Shown piece by piece: positions 44,549 to 54,536 of a stretch of DNA of 64,000 bases. The stretch is from NCBI RefSeq assembly GCF_901538265.1, contig NZ_LR593886.1, positions 8,577,738 through 8,641,737 on the forward strand, written 5' to 3'. Position 1 is the first letter of the stretch; each line of letters starts with the position of its first letter. The stretch is from Gemmata massiliana. GTDB lineage: Bacteria > Planctomycetota > Planctomycetia > Gemmatales > Gemmataceae. The translations under genes and the position numbers were made by a program. The notes beneath the pieces are model-generated. The model was not told where the DNA came from. It was given only the letters and a program-made list of their open reading frames with translations, and made no database searches.

Positions 44549-45649
44549 TTAAGGGATGATCGGGGCCACGATGCCAACGTTCCCGTTGTTCCCGTTGTTG
44601 CGGAACTGGTTGTTGACGCTCCCGGCGAGCAGTGCCACACCGAGCGTGCGCTGGACCGGTGACAGGACGCGGGCGAAGTACGTGTCGAACTTGCTCAGCG
44701 GCTGCGACAGAATGTAGATCCGGTCGGACGGCAGGATCTGGTAGTTCGTCTTCACTTGGCCCTTGCGGGTGATCCCGCACCAGTCCACGGGGAGGATCTG
44801 GTCGTTACCGGCTTCGGTCGGGGCCGGGCGCGCCACCCAGATCTTCTTGCTCGACACCGCCGACAGCCCGCCGATGAGCGACACCGCGTCGAGCACGGTT
44901 TCGTTGCCCGTGTGCGGCAGGCGCGTCACCTGTTCGCCGTTGCCCGCGAAGTCGGTGATGACGTAGTAGAACTTGCTGTTGTACGAGTACACGTCCACGG
45001 CCACTTCGGGGCGCACGAGGTACTTCGAGAGGTGCGACTCGATGGCCTGCTTCACCTGCGCGAGGCTCAGACCCGCGACGTACACGCTCCCGTAAGCCCC
45101 CAGTCCTACCGTGCCGTCGGGCCGGACGATGTGCTGGCCGCTGATCTGCTGGACGCCGTGCGACTGCGCCAGCGACACGGTCACGCTGACGTTCCGCGCC
45201 TTGATCCGCGCTTTATCTTCGATAGCCTTTTGAGCCTCTTCGACGGTCATGTCCGCGACCCGGAGCGCCCCACCGTAGCGCGGCCCCAGGTTGATGGTGC
45301 CGTCCGGGTCCACCGGGTACAGCCCGGTGAGTTTGTTCTGATCGAAGTCGTTCTCCGCGCTCAGGTAGAGCACGTCGAGCGGCTCCAACCGGAACGGCGG
45401 CAACGGGACCACCCGGATCGCTTCGATCTGGAGGACGTCCGGTGTCTCCACGATGTACGGCGGGAGGCTGACCTTATTCAGTTCCTTGGGAACCGGGACG
45501 TCGGGGATGGTGCAACAGTTAAACTGCGGCGGCTTGCAGCAGTCGCGTTCCGCTTTTATATCGTGGGCCGACCGGCACCCGGAGCCGCCGAACGAACCGG
45601 CGACCGCGGCCAACGCCACCCACACTTTCCAAAAGCGCCGGGGCGCCAT
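44549..45649 (-). CDS. Wza-like polysaccharide export lipoprotein
   Basis: A 366-residue outer-membrane lipoprotein. The signal ends in GGSGC (Cys25). A Poly_export domain at about 60-180 shows FRLEPLDVLYLSAEND, PVDPDGTINLGPRYGGALRVADMTVEEAQ and KARNVSVTVSL; a second similar copy follows at about 165-245 (IVRPDGTVGLGAYGSVYVAGLSLAQV, VRPEVAVDVYSY). An SLBB-like segment comes next (NETVLDAVSLIGGLSAVSSK). It forms the outer-membrane channel for exported polysaccharide. It is divergent from the Wzc-like gene, its expected partner. AAGGAGAG lies just before the ATG. The C-terminus is Asn-rich (FRNNGNNGNVG). Confidence 0.92.
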   Translation of the reverse strand: MAPRRFWKVWVALAAVAGSFGGSGCRSAHDIKAERDCCKPPQFNCCTIPDVPVPKELNKVSLPPYIVETPDVLQIEAIRVVPLPPFRLEPLDVLYLSAENDFDQNKLTGLYPVDPDGTINLGPRYGGALRVADMTVEEAQKAIEDKARIKARNVSVTVSLAQSHGVQQISGQHIVRPDGTVGLGAYGSVYVAGLSLAQVKQAIESHLSKYLVRPEVAVDVYSYNSKFYYVITDFAGNGEQVTRLPHTGNETVLDAVSLIGGLSAVSSKKIWVARPAPTEAGNDQILPVDWCGITRKGQVKTNYQILPSDRIYILSQPLSKFDTYFARVLSPVQRTLGVALLAGSVNNQFRNNGNNGNVGIVAPIIP

Positions 45650-46275
45650 GATACTCTCCTTATCCCGATCCTTGGGGCTACGCAGACAGTGCGGACGACC
45701 GAGACCGCTCCGGTTCCCCGGTCCGCCACGCTCGCCTGTCTAATCGGCGTCCCCCATTTCCCGGTCCAATAAAAACATTCCCTCCCATCCGCCCTTTCCG
45801 CACCTACCCATCCCAACCCCACCTTTAATCCTTCCACGCTGGGGCCAAATCTTCCCGACTGCCTTGACAGATGCTCTTTCCTATCCTGGGTTGCAGAGAT
45901 TACACTGTGACGGACCAAACGAAAGTGTCGTAAACTCCGGCGAAAATGGTGCGGGCGCCGGTAATACCTACGCGACGCCACTCCGGCGCGAATCGCGGAG
46001 CCACAACCGCGCCCCGGCACCACGGCAAAACCGCCGCCGGAACTCCAACGATAGTAGTTGTTTGCGCTCGCTCAGCGAGAAGCATCCGCCGCCACCGGAA
46101 CATCCGGCGCGCAGCGTGCTAAGGTTTTAGACGGGGTTGAATTTACGGGTCGAATCGGTCGACCCGAGAGAACCAACCCTGGTCCCGGCTCCGGGTTCGG
46201 CCCGAGCCAGTCCGCGCGGGGCGCACAGATGAAATGTGCGCCCCGCTCCGAGCTTCCACGCCGGAGACCCCACTG
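45650..46275. other. Divergent control region of the EPS cluster
   Basis: About 625 bp between the Wza-like gene (minus) and the Wzc-like gene (plus), the longest gene-free spacer here and the natural place for control of both. TTGACA at about 45863 is followed by T-rich sequence but no well-spaced -10 box. A partial dyad (TTACACT...AGTGTCGTAA) lies at about 45901-45934. No gene or convincing operator. Confidence 0.4.
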
Positions 46276-48519
46276 ATGGCCCGTCCGATTGCCGGTGATT
46301 CACCCATGATCCAGCCGCCGTACCAGGCGCCGCAGAGCGGGGTGCCGGTTCCGGTCGTGACTTCGCCGTTCAATTACACAAACCAGCCCAACATCCCGGG
46401 GCCGGTGGTGGTGGGTACCCCCACCCCCCTCGGGCTGCTGAATGCGTTCCGGCGGCGGTGGGTGCTGAGCACGTTCATCGGCGGTCTGGTCGCGGTCGCG
46501 GTCGCGGTCGGGATCTGGCTCGCGCTGCCCGCGGGCAAGCACCAGGCCCGGGCGCTCGTACAGCTCCAGCCCAAACAGGTCGAGTTCGTCAACAAGACCC
46601 AGGAGGACTTCGAGGCGTACCGCCGCCACCAGATGTTCCTGCTGAAGACGCGCGACGTGCTCACCCGCGTCCTCGCGGACCCGGCCGTGTCGAGCCTCGA
46701 TACCATCAAGCAGTCCGAAGACCCGGTCTCGATGCTCGAGGACACGATCCGGGTCACGGTCGCGGCGCCCGAAATCCTCGAAGTTACGCTCACCGGCAAC
46801 AACATCGAGGACATGAAGGTGATCCTCGACCACGTCGTCCGGCGGTACGTGGACGACGCCACCGCCATCGACCGCAAACAGCGCGACGACCAGATCGCCG
46901 CGCTGGAAACCACGCTCACGAGCATCGAGCGGGAACTTAAAGAACAAAAGAGTAAGCTCGAACTGGCCGGCCGGACCAACGGCACCACGGGCGCAGAGGC
47001 CACCAGCAACGCCCTCGCGCTGCTCCAGAAGCGGCACATCGAGGCCGACGCGCTGTTCGTGGCGGCCGGGCGCGAGATCGAGAAGGCCGAGGCCGAACTC
47101 AAGGTGCTGCAAAAACAGTTAGAAGACAAAGACCCGAAGACCCCACCGGACCAGGCCATCGTTGCTCAGCTCGTGGCCGCAGACGTGCGGGTCAAAACGG
47201 CGAAGAGCGCCTACACCGCCCGCAAAGAGTACGCGGACAAGGAAGCGGCGAAGGCTACCAACCCGGACATCGACGACGGAATCACGAAACTGCGAGCCGA
47301 GGTGAAGAAACTCGAAACCGAGGTCAAAGAGGCCGAAAAACTGGCCGCGACCGAGGCCATTGAGGTCGCCCGGGCGATCGACACCGCGAAAAAGAAGAAG
47401 CGCGTCGAGGAACTGGCCTACTCGATCGAGGTCAAGAAGGGCGAGCGCGAGGGGCACCGGCTCGAGCGCGAGGGGTTGCAGCGGGTGATCGCGACCACCG
47501 CCGCGGGCGGGCTGAGCATCGAGGAGGAGCGCAAGAACCTCCAACCGCAGCGCGAAATGCACGACAAGATCCAGACGCAACTTATTCAGTTGCGGATCGC
47601 GGCCCAACAGAGCGGGCGTGTCAGCGCACGCGGCGGCGCCGAGAAGATCCCGAACAACAACCAGAACAAGAAGATCGTGATGTCCTCGGCGGGCGGGTTC
47701 GTGTCCTTCTTTGGCGTGATCCTGCTCGTTTCGTTCCTCGAATGGCGCTCGCGCCGCGTGGACGGCGTCGACCAAGTGGTGAACGAACTCGGGATGCGGG
47801 TCATCGGTACCGTGCCTGCGTTTCCGAACCGCGCGAGCCTCCAGGCCGCGACCGAGGCCGGGGGCGCGAACTGGCGGTTCGTGCTCAACGAGTCCATCAA
47901 CTCGACGCGCACGATGCTGCTCCACACCGCGAAGGCCCAGGCGATGCAGGTGGTGATGGTGACCAGCGCCACGCAGGGCGAGGGCAAGACCTCGCTGGCG
48001 AGCCAATTGGCGACCAGCATGGCGACCGCCGGGATGCGCACGCTGATCGTGGACTGCGATTTGCGGAACCCGTCGATCATGAAGCTGTTCGAGCTTCCCC
48101 TCGCGCCGGGCGTGTCTGAAGTGCTGCGTCAGGAAGTGGACGTGAGCGACGCGGTGCAGGCTACCGCGGTCCCGAACCTGTGGGTCATCCCCGCCGGCCA
48201 CTGCTCGAACGCGACCATCGCCGCGCTCGCGCAAGGGAACCCGCTCAAAACGTTATTCAACCGGCTCCGCGGGCAATTCGACTTCGTGATCGTCGATAGC
48301 TGCCCGGTTCTGCCGGTCGCGGACGCGCTCTTGATCGCGCAACACGTGGACGGCGTTGTGTTTTCGATCATGCAAGACGTCAGTCAGCTGCCGAAGGTCG
48401 TCACTGCATCGGAGAAACTGACGCAATTGAACATCCAAATGGTCGGGGCTGTGGTGAACGGCATCAAGCAGGACGTGTACTCCTACGGTTACAACTACGT
48501 GAAGCAACTCCCCGCGTAA
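46276..48519 (+). CDS. Wzc/GumC-like EPS co-polymerase with tyrosine-kinase domain
   Basis: A 747-residue protein. A Wzz-type domain starts with the first membrane helix (about 68-88, encoded by tandem GTCGCG codons giving VAVAVAV) and is followed by a long periplasmic coiled coil (about 190-450). The second membrane helix is near 475-495. The cytoplasmic BY-kinase has Walker A ATQGEGKTSLA (near 565), Walker A' TLIVDCDLRNPS and Walker B VIVDSCPVL. The C-terminus has a tyrosine cluster (DVYSYGYNY) for autophosphorylation. It controls polymer length and export with the Wza partner. GGAG precedes the ATG at 46276. It leads the plus-strand cluster of eight or more genes. Confidence 0.93.
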   Translation: MARPIAGDSPMIQPPYQAPQSGVPVPVVTSPFNYTNQPNIPGPVVVGTPTPLGLLNAFRRRWVLSTFIGGLVAVAVAVGIWLALPAGKHQARALVQLQPKQVEFVNKTQEDFEAYRRHQMFLLKTRDVLTRVLADPAVSSLDTIKQSEDPVSMLEDTIRVTVAAPEILEVTLTGNNIEDMKVILDHVVRRYVDDATAIDRKQRDDQIAALETTLTSIERELKEQKSKLELAGRTNGTTGAEATSNALALLQKRHIEADALFVAAGREIEKAEAELKVLQKQLEDKDPKTPPDQAIVAQLVAADVRVKTAKSAYTARKEYADKEAAKATNPDIDDGITKLRAEVKKLETEVKEAEKLAATEAIEVARAIDTAKKKKRVEELAYSIEVKKGEREGHRLEREGLQRVIATTAAGGLSIEEERKNLQPQREMHDKIQTQLIQLRIAAQQSGRVSARGGAEKIPNNNQNKKIVMSSAGGFVSFFGVILLVSFLEWRSRRVDGVDQVVNELGMRVIGTVPAFPNRASLQAATEAGGANWRFVLNESINSTRTMLLHTAKAQAMQVVMVTSATQGEGKTSLASQLATSMATAGMRTLIVDCDLRNPSIMKLFELPLAPGVSEVLRQEVDVSDAVQATAVPNLWVIPAGHCSNATIAALAQGNPLKTLFNRLRGQFDFVIVDSCPVLPVADALLIAQHVDGVVFSIMQDVSQLPKVVTASEKLTQLNIQMVGAVVNGIKQDVYSYGYNYVKQLPA

Positions 48520-48550
48520 CCAATTTCCAGTCAGTGACTTATGTCGCTAA

Positions 48551-48599
48551 CGATTTCGCAAGGTGAGTGAATTTGCATTCTGCTCACCTTGCGAAATCG
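48551..48599. repeat. 17-bp-arm inverted repeat between wzc-like and epsI-like genes
   Basis: Perfect arms 48551-48567 and 48583-48599 (ends CGATTTCGC/GCGAAATCG), loop 15 nt. It starts 31 nt after the Wzc-like stop and ends 24 nt before the EpsI start. No T-run follows, so it may reduce or process read-through instead of ending transcription. Confidence 0.85.
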
Positions 48600-48623
48600 C
48601 GGTTCGATGCGAATAGTGCCCAT

Positions 48624-49334
48624 ATGAGCATTCACCCCCACCAAATTGCACCCGCACTTTCGCCCGAAAATGCCGGGCGTGCGGCGATTCGCAAGTGGCT
48701 GGTGATCGTGATTGCGGTGGCCGGACTTGCGGGCGCCGCGATAGTTGAAGGAACGCGGTCGAATCGGTGGGGACCGTCTGAAGATGTTCGCGCCGCATCT
48801 GAAAAGCTTGCTGGTATTCCCACAAATTTCGGAAACTGGACGAGTTCGGAATACCAGATGTCTGATAAGGTGTTGAAAGTAGCTGAAGCGACCGGGCATT
48901 TGTCAAGAATTTATAAACACAGAAAGACCGGAGCAGAATTCAGCGTACTGATCCTGTGCGGTCCTAGCGGTCCTATCGGCGCCCATACCCCCGAGGCTTG
49001 TTACGCCGGTAGCGGTTATACAATGGCAGGAGAACCGCAGAAAAAAGCGGTCGTCCTGCCCGACCAGTCGCCCGCGACCTACTGGTCGACTCGATTTGAT
49101 AAGATGACCCCGCCAGCCGAGTCGCAACGGGTTTGTTGGATGTGGGGATTGGGTGGAGATTGGGAAGCTTCCACAAATGCCCGGTTCGGTTGGCAGTCTG
49201 CGCTATACAAAATGTACGTGACGCGACCCGGACCAGATGCGACCAGCGCCCACGACCCGATCCACGAGTTCCTGACAGACTTTTTGCCCGAAGTGAAAAA
49301 AGCGCTGGCCCCCCGACCGTCCGAATCGAAGTAA
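48624..49334 (+). CDS. EpsI-domain protein (exosortase-associated)
   Basis: A 236-residue protein with one N-terminal membrane helix (about 27-45, WLVIVIAVAGLAGAAIVEG) and an EpsI (DUF3485) domain outside. Signatures are GIPTNFGNWTSSEY, FSVLILCGPSGPIGAHTPEACYAGSGY and VCWMWGLGG. EpsI proteins occur beside or fused to exosortases, but no exosortase is adjacent here. The ATG at 48624 gives the membrane helix at the usual distance from the start; the frame extends 19 codons upstream through the hairpin. Confidence 0.85.
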   Translation: MSIHPHQIAPALSPENAGRAAIRKWLVIVIAVAGLAGAAIVEGTRSNRWGPSEDVRAASEKLAGIPTNFGNWTSSEYQMSDKVLKVAEATGHLSRIYKHRKTGAEFSVLILCGPSGPIGAHTPEACYAGSGYTMAGEPQKKAVVLPDQSPATYWSTRFDKMTPPAESQRVCWMWGLGGDWEASTNARFGWQSALYKMYVTRPGPDATSAHDPIHEFLTDFLPEVKKALAPRPSESK

Positions 49335-49415
49335 GACCCGCTGCTTCGCCCGTAACGCGAGCGGGAAGCCGAGAACGTTTAACGCCTCGCCCCGAAGCCG
49401 GAGAACGGACTCCTT

Positions 49416-50243
49416 ATGAGTGCTGTGCCGACGCACCCGCCGACACTGCCGACCCCCGCCCAGTCGCCCGAACGCGAACCGTGGCCGGAGATCGATTGCC
49501 TCCCGTCGGACGCGGTTCTTGAGATCCCAATGAACTTGGGCTGGTACGCTGCGGCCAAAATCGTATTCGACTACGCCGCCGCTCTTGCCATGCTCCCATT
49601 AGCTCTCGTTCTCATGGCGTTCGCCGCGATCGCCGTCAAGATCACGTCGCCCGGCCCGGTGTTCTACACGCAAACGCGCGTCGGGCTGAACGGGCGCAAA
49701 TACAAGATCATCAAGATCCGCTCGATGCGACTGAACTGCGAGGCCAGCTCTGGCATCCAGTGGTCACAGAAGGGCGACACGCGCATCACCGCCGTGGGCA
49801 AGTTCCTGCGGGCCACGCACATCGACGAACTGCCGCAACTGTTCAACGTGCTGCTCGGGCACATGAGTCTGGTCGGCCCGCGCCCGGAGCGGCCCGAAGT
49901 GATTCAGGCGAAGGGCCTGAACCAACTCGTCCCGGGTTACCGGCACCGGCTCCGCGTGAAGCCCGGCGTGACCGGCCTTGCACAGTGCCAACTGCCGGCC
50001 GATTCGGACGTCACCAGCGTGCGCTACAAGGTCGTGTACGACCTCTACTACGTCGAGAACCAGAGCCTCTTCCTCGACCTCCGCTTGATCGCCGCTACGT
50101 TGTGCAAAGCGGGGGCCAGCCCGAACGTGCTCCGCCGTCTGTTCTTCCTCCCGAACCGCGACGCCGTAGCCGCTGGCTTCGTTGCCAACGTCGTGTCGAT
50201 CCCCGACGATAGCGGAACGATGCCCGCTCTCATGCCCGCGTGA
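49416..50243 (+). CDS. Phosphoglycosyl transferase initiating EPS repeat-unit synthesis
   Basis: A 275-residue bacterial sugar transferase of the WbaP/PglC type, which moves a sugar phosphate to undecaprenyl phosphate. One membrane-embedded helix (about 50-73, AAALAMLPLALVLMAFAAIAV) leads to the catalytic domain with KITSPGPVFYTQTRVG, ATHIDELPQLFNVLLG and MSLVGPRPERPE (the usual Asp-Glu and Pro-Arg-Pro motifs). It lacks the long N-terminal multi-helix part of WcaJ, so it is the short form. Its stop overlaps the next gene's start by GTGA. Confidence 0.93.
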   Translation: MSAVPTHPPTLPTPAQSPEREPWPEIDCLPSDAVLEIPMNLGWYAAAKIVFDYAAALAMLPLALVLMAFAAIAVKITSPGPVFYTQTRVGLNGRKYKIIKIRSMRLNCEASSGIQWSQKGDTRITAVGKFLRATHIDELPQLFNVLLGHMSLVGPRPERPEVIQAKGLNQLVPGYRHRLRVKPGVTGLAQCQLPADSDVTSVRYKVVYDLYYVENQSLFLDLRLIAATLCKAGASPNVLRRLFFLPNRDAVAAGFVANVVSIPDDSGTMPALMPA

Positions 50244-51451
50244 TAGACCGGTTGTCACAAGAACCCGCGGCGCGGGTTCTTTATCTCACGCACCGCGTCC
50301 CCTACCCCCCAGATAAAGGCGACCGTATTCGCACGTACCACCTGCTCCGGCAGATGGTAACGCGCGGGCGCGTCTGGCTCGGGTGCCTCGCGGACGAACC
50401 CGTTCCGCCGGAATCGCTCACCGCACTCAATAATCTCTGCGAACGGGTCGCTGTGATCCCCGTCGGCCGCGCGTCGCGTTGGGGCCGGGCTGCGTGGAGC
50501 CTTGCCACCGGTGCGAGCCTTTCGGAAGGGCTGTTCGCATCGAACGGGTTGACCCGCGTGTTGAAGCAGTGGGCCGCAGAGACGAAATTCGATACCGTCG
50601 TCGCGTCGTCGTCCGCGCTCGTGCCGTATCTGCGTATCCCCGCTCTTGCTGGTACGCCCGCGGTCGTCGATTTGATCGACGTAGACAGCCAAAAATGGCT
50701 CGATTTCGCGGCGGTCAGTCGCGCGCCCAAGAACTGGCTGTACCGCCTCGAAGCAGCGCGGGTACGAAAGACCGAACGCGCGATAGCCGGGTTCGCACGG
50801 GCCGAGAGCGTGGTGAGTCGGGCTGAAGCGAACGTCTACGATTCATTCACCCACGCAGGTGCCGCGACGGTCGCGACCAACGGCGTCGATCTAGACTATT
50901 TCGCACCGGCGCAGTGTGAGACGCAACTGGCGTGTGCGTTCGTCGGCGCGCTCGATTATCTGCCGAACGAAGACGCCGCGATCTGGTTCGCGCGCGACGT
51001 CTGGCCGGCGATCCGCGAAAAATTCCCCGCCGCGGAATTCCGCATTATCGGGCGCAAACCGACGCCCACGGTGCAAGCGCTCAGCGCGATTCCCGGTATC
51101 TCCGTTGTCGGTCAAGTACCCGATGTGCGCCCGTTTGTGGCTTCGGCCGCGGCCGTAGTGGTTCCGCTCCGGCTCGCCCGCGGCGTGCAAAATAAGGTAC
51201 TGGAAGCAATGGCGATGGCGAAAGCGGTCGTGGCCGCGCCGCCCGCGCTGGCCGCGCTCGGCACGGAGAACGGGGTTCACCTGCTCTCCGCTTCGACCCC
51301 GCAAGAGTGGGTCCGCGCGGTCACCGCGCTGTTCACAGACGCGCCCCTGCGTCGCTCACTGTCAGGTGCCGCTCGGCAGTATGTCGAGCAGCACCACCAC
51401 TGGGAACAGTGTTTACAACCGCTGCTGGCCGCGATCTTTCCGCCCGCTTGA
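50240..51451 (+). CDS. GT-B glycosyltransferase of the PEP-CTERM/XrtA EPS type
   Basis: A 403-residue GT-B transferase. It opens with YLTHRVPYPPDKGDRIRTYHLLRQM, which closely fits the TIGR03087 family found in exosortase-linked EPS loci. The C-terminal nucleotide-sugar half has FVGALDYLPNEDAAIWFARDV and VPLRLARGVQNKVLEAMAMAK. It starts with GTG, 4-nt overlap with the previous gene, so translation is coupled. Donor sugar unknown. Confidence 0.9.
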   Translation: MIDRLSQEPAARVLYLTHRVPYPPDKGDRIRTYHLLRQMVTRGRVWLGCLADEPVPPESLTALNNLCERVAVIPVGRASRWGRAAWSLATGASLSEGLFASNGLTRVLKQWAAETKFDTVVASSSALVPYLRIPALAGTPAVVDLIDVDSQKWLDFAAVSRAPKNWLYRLEAARVRKTERAIAGFARAESVVSRAEANVYDSFTHAGAATVATNGVDLDYFAPAQCETQLACAFVGALDYLPNEDAAIWFARDVWPAIREKFPAAEFRIIGRKPTPTVQALSAIPGISVVGQVPDVRPFVASAAAVVVPLRLARGVQNKVLEAMAMAKAVVAAPPALAALGTENGVHLLSASTPQEWVRAVTALFTDAPLRRSLSGAARQYVEQHHHWEQCLQPLLAAIFPPA

Positions 51452-51514
51452 TCGTGCGCTTCTCCTCACGCGCGGGCCGTTCTCGACCTACACTTACTCC
51501 AACCGACCCACGCC

Positions 51515-52723
51515 GTGGACACCGCCGGCTCACTCATTCACCCGCCCGCCCTGTTGCCCGATTCACCGGAAATCGCACGAGGCGCTGAACCGATCACCGG
51601 GCCGGTGATACTGGACGCGCGCGTCGTGACCGGGGCCGGCGGCGGGCCGGAGAAGACCATCCTGAACTCGCCGCGGTTCCTGGAGTCGCTCGGGTACCGG
51701 ATGGTGTGCGCGTACATGCACCCGCCCGGCGATCCGGGGTTTGACGTGCTCACGCGCCAGGCCGCGAAATACCGCGCGCCGCTCCTCTCCATCCCGGACC
51801 GCGGGGCGTGGGACTGGCGCGTCGTGACGCGGGCGCTCGCGATCTGCCGGCGCGAAAACGTAACCGTATGGCACGGCCACGATTACAAAACAAACGCGCT
51901 CGGGCTGCTGCTGAAGCGGCTGTGGCCGATGCGGTTGGTGACGACGGTTCACGGGTGGGTCCGGCACACGCGCCGGACGCCTCTGTATTACCGCATCGAC
52001 CAGCTCTGTCTCCCGTACTACGAGCGCGTGATCTGCGTGTCGGACGACCTTCTCGATGCGTGCCTCGCGGCCGGGGTACCGGCCAAAAACTGCGTGCTGC
52101 TCGAAAACGGTATCGACACCGCGGAGTATTCGCGCGTACAAACTTTGGCGGACGCAAAGGCCACATTAGATTTACCCACAGACGCCCCCGTGATCGGTGC
52201 GGTGGGTCGGTTGTCGCCCGAGAAGGGATTCGATGTTCTAATTCGGGCCGCTCACGCCCTCGTCGCGCAAGGTCACGACGTTCGACTCGTCATCGTCGGG
52301 GAGGGGGACGAGCGCGCGAACCTCGAGCGCCTGATTCGCGAACTAGACTTGGGCGCCCGCGTGCGGCTCGCCGGCTGGCAGACCAACGTGCGAGCGTATT
52401 TCGAGGCGATGGACGTGTTCGCTCTGAGCAGCTTGCGCGAGGGGCTCCCGAACGTGGTGCTCGAAGCGATGGCGCTCGGCGTGCCGGTCGTCTCGACGCG
52501 CGTGAACGGCGTCCCGCGGCTGATTCGGGACGGGCACAACGGCGCACTGGTCGATCCGGGCGATCTCGACGGGTTGACCGCGGCGCTGGCCGGGCTGCTC
52601 CGGAGCGATTCCCGGCGGGAACAGTTTCGCGCGGCCGGGCGCCGAACCGTCGAGACGCGGTACAACTTCGCGACGCGAATGCAGCGCCTCAAGTGCCTCT
52701 ACGACGAACTGCTGGCACAGTGA
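51515..52723 (+). CDS. GT4-family glycosyltransferase
   Basis: A 402-residue GT-B transferase. The N-terminal acceptor domain has GPVILDARVVTGAGGGPEKT and VWHGHDYKTNALG; the C-terminal domain has IGAVGRLSPEKGFDVLIRA, VRLAGWQTNVRAYFEAMDVFAL and the family EX7E-type motif in LREGLPNVVLEAMALGVPVV. It adds a sugar to the lipid-linked repeat unit (inference from location). The GTG at 51515 is the apparent start; the first 30 residues are poorly conserved, so the true start may be later. Confidence 0.9.
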   Translation: MDTAGSLIHPPALLPDSPEIARGAEPITGPVILDARVVTGAGGGPEKTILNSPRFLESLGYRMVCAYMHPPGDPGFDVLTRQAAKYRAPLLSIPDRGAWDWRVVTRALAICRRENVTVWHGHDYKTNALGLLLKRLWPMRLVTTVHGWVRHTRRTPLYYRIDQLCLPYYERVICVSDDLLDACLAAGVPAKNCVLLENGIDTAEYSRVQTLADAKATLDLPTDAPVIGAVGRLSPEKGFDVLIRAAHALVAQGHDVRLVIVGEGDERANLERLIRELDLGARVRLAGWQTNVRAYFEAMDVFALSSLREGLPNVVLEAMALGVPVVSTRVNGVPRLIRDGHNGALVDPGDLDGLTAALAGLLRSDSRREQFRAAGRRTVETRYNFATRMQRLKCLYDELLAQ

Positions 52724-52959
52724 ATCAGAAACGCCACAGAAGAACGTCGATTCAGGCACGATCAAAACAGAAAAACGGGGCTGGCCACAGAAGGGCACCA
52801 GAAGCACATAAAGAGGACCAGAAATTACCTAATTTACGGATGCGGCCCCGGTCCATTATCTGTTTTATTTCTTGTACGATTCTGTGTCTTAGTTTTTCTG
52901 GCCGTGATTGATGTGCTCCCCATTGTTCGCTGCCGGTTTTTGACCCTCGGTAATTCGTA

Positions 52960-54042
52960 ATGCATCGCCCCATGTCGCCCGTCCCACCACCGCCGCTCGT
53001 CACGGTCGCCCACTCGCGCGCCGCGATCTCCGGACGGGTCGCGGACCTCGCGGCGTTCGTGCGGCACTCGGCCCCGGAAGTCCCGCTCAGCAAGCACCCG
53101 CTCTGGCTCGACGTGCTGCGCACCGGGTTGGGGCACGAGGTCTACGCGCTCGAAACTACTGCCAGCGGGCGCACCGTCGGGTTCCTGCCGCTCGCGTGCG
53201 TCAGCTCGATGCTGTTCGGCCGGTTCCTCGTCAGCCTGCCGTACCTGAACACGAACGGCGTCGTCGCGCACTCTGCCGACGTCCAGGCCGAACTCGTCGC
53301 GCGCGCCGCGACACTCGCCGAGGAACTCAACGTCCGCTACCTCGAGCTGCGGCACGAGGCCCCGATCGCGCACTCGGCGCTGAACGCCTCGCTGACCAGC
53401 AAGGTTCACATGCGGTTGCCGCTGCCCGGGTGTTCTGAGCAGTTGTGGAAGGGCTTCAGCCCCAAAGTTCGCAACCAGATCCGCAAGGGCGAAAAGGGCG
53501 GGTTCTCGGTGCAGTGGGGCGGCGCGGAGTGCCTCGACGGGTTCCACGACGTCCTCTGTGCGAACATGCGCGACCTCGGCTCGCCCGTGTACGGCAAAGA
53601 GCTGTTCCGCGCGATCCTGAACACGTTCCCCAACGACGCGGAAATTTGCCTCCTGCACGCCGGCGATCACCCCGTAGCCGCCGCGCTCTTGCTACACGGT
53701 TGGGGCATCACCGAGGTGCCGACGGCCTCGGCGCTAAAAGAGCAGAACCCCAGCAACGTGAACATGCTGATGTACCACCACCTGCTACAGCGCGCGATCG
53801 AGCGCGGGCAGCGGGTGTTCGACTTCGGCCGCTCGACCGTCGCGAGCAGCACGTTCCGGTTCAAGAAGCAGTGGGGCGCGATCCCGCACCCCGCCACGTG
53901 GCAGTACAGCGTGCTCCAGGGCGAAGTCGGTGACATGCGCCCGGACAACCCGCGGTTCCAGCAGGTCATCCGCGTGTGGCAGCGGCTCCCCGTCGCGCTC
54001 ACCCGTCTCGTAGGTCCGCTCATCGTCCGCGGGATTCCGTGA
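52960..54042 (+). CDS. FemAB-like peptidyl/aminoacyltransferase of PEP-CTERM loci
   Basis: A 360-residue GNAT-fold protein of the FemAB-related type linked with PEP-CTERM/EPS loci. Visible segments: VPLSKHPLWLDVL, GRTVGFLPLACVSSMLFGRFLVSLPYLN interrupted by loops, LWKGFSPKVRNQIRKGEKGGF, MLMYHHLLQRAIERGQRVFDFGRS and FKKQWGAIPHP. The proposed role is an acyl or aminoacyl transfer on the polymer or its anchor, but this has not been demonstrated. The first ATG is used; MSPVPPPP four codons later is an alternative. A 236-bp AT-richer spacer precedes it, so it may have its own promoter. Confidence 0.87.
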   Translation: MHRPMSPVPPPPLVTVAHSRAAISGRVADLAAFVRHSAPEVPLSKHPLWLDVLRTGLGHEVYALETTASGRTVGFLPLACVSSMLFGRFLVSLPYLNTNGVVAHSADVQAELVARAATLAEELNVRYLELRHEAPIAHSALNASLTSKVHMRLPLPGCSEQLWKGFSPKVRNQIRKGEKGGFSVQWGGAECLDGFHDVLCANMRDLGSPVYGKELFRAILNTFPNDAEICLLHAGDHPVAAALLLHGWGITEVPTASALKEQNPSNVNMLMYHHLLQRAIERGQRVFDFGRSTVASSTFRFKKQWGAIPHPATWQYSVLQGEVGDMRPDNPRFQQVIRVWQRLPVALTRLVGPLIVRGIP

Positions 54043-54536
54043 TTGATAGTCCCAGGTTCACAAGGCGAGAATGTTCCCGTTGCGGTTCCGTAACACCCTT
54101 GTACTTCTTCTACGTCGACTTTTCTCTGTGTTTTTCTCTGCCACACGAAATCGCCCTTGCCGCGTCTCGACATTCGGCTCCCGCCGCAAGGAACAGCTCG
54201 GAACCGTCGGTTTTTCCAGCATCTTCGGGCGGTCCGGTTGCATCGCTCCCGTTTGTAAACTTTGATTTAGTGTGGAAGCGCGGTCGAAACTTTTCCGCAA
54301 CGGTCGAGAGAAATCGATCACCCGAGCGGTAGAAGCTGTATCGGCTCTCCATTCGGACCCGTGCGCGGCGCGCGGTCCCGGTTCGAGTTGATCGCGGTCC
54401 GTGCTCGCACTCCGCACGGACCTATCGGCTCGAAACGTGGTTCGCGTGCCGCGCGCATCCGACATCGCCCCGGTCGCCGCGCGCCCTTGTGGACGCTCCC
54501 GGCGCCGCGCAGATCGTTTGCGGAGCTTCGCTACCT
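54043..54536. other. Intergenic region before the sigma-54 activator
   Basis: About 490 bp with no supported gene; short frames on both strands lack ribosome binding sites and family features. It separates the EPS biosynthesis genes from their likely regulator. I looked for a sigma-54 type -24/-12 element (TGGCAC-N5-TTGCA) and saw none that is convincing. Confidence 0.4.

Noticed and set aside
45863..45900. TTGACA followed by TATCCT as a sigma-70 promoter
   Set aside because: The spacing is about 12 nt, too short for a normal promoter; no other support.
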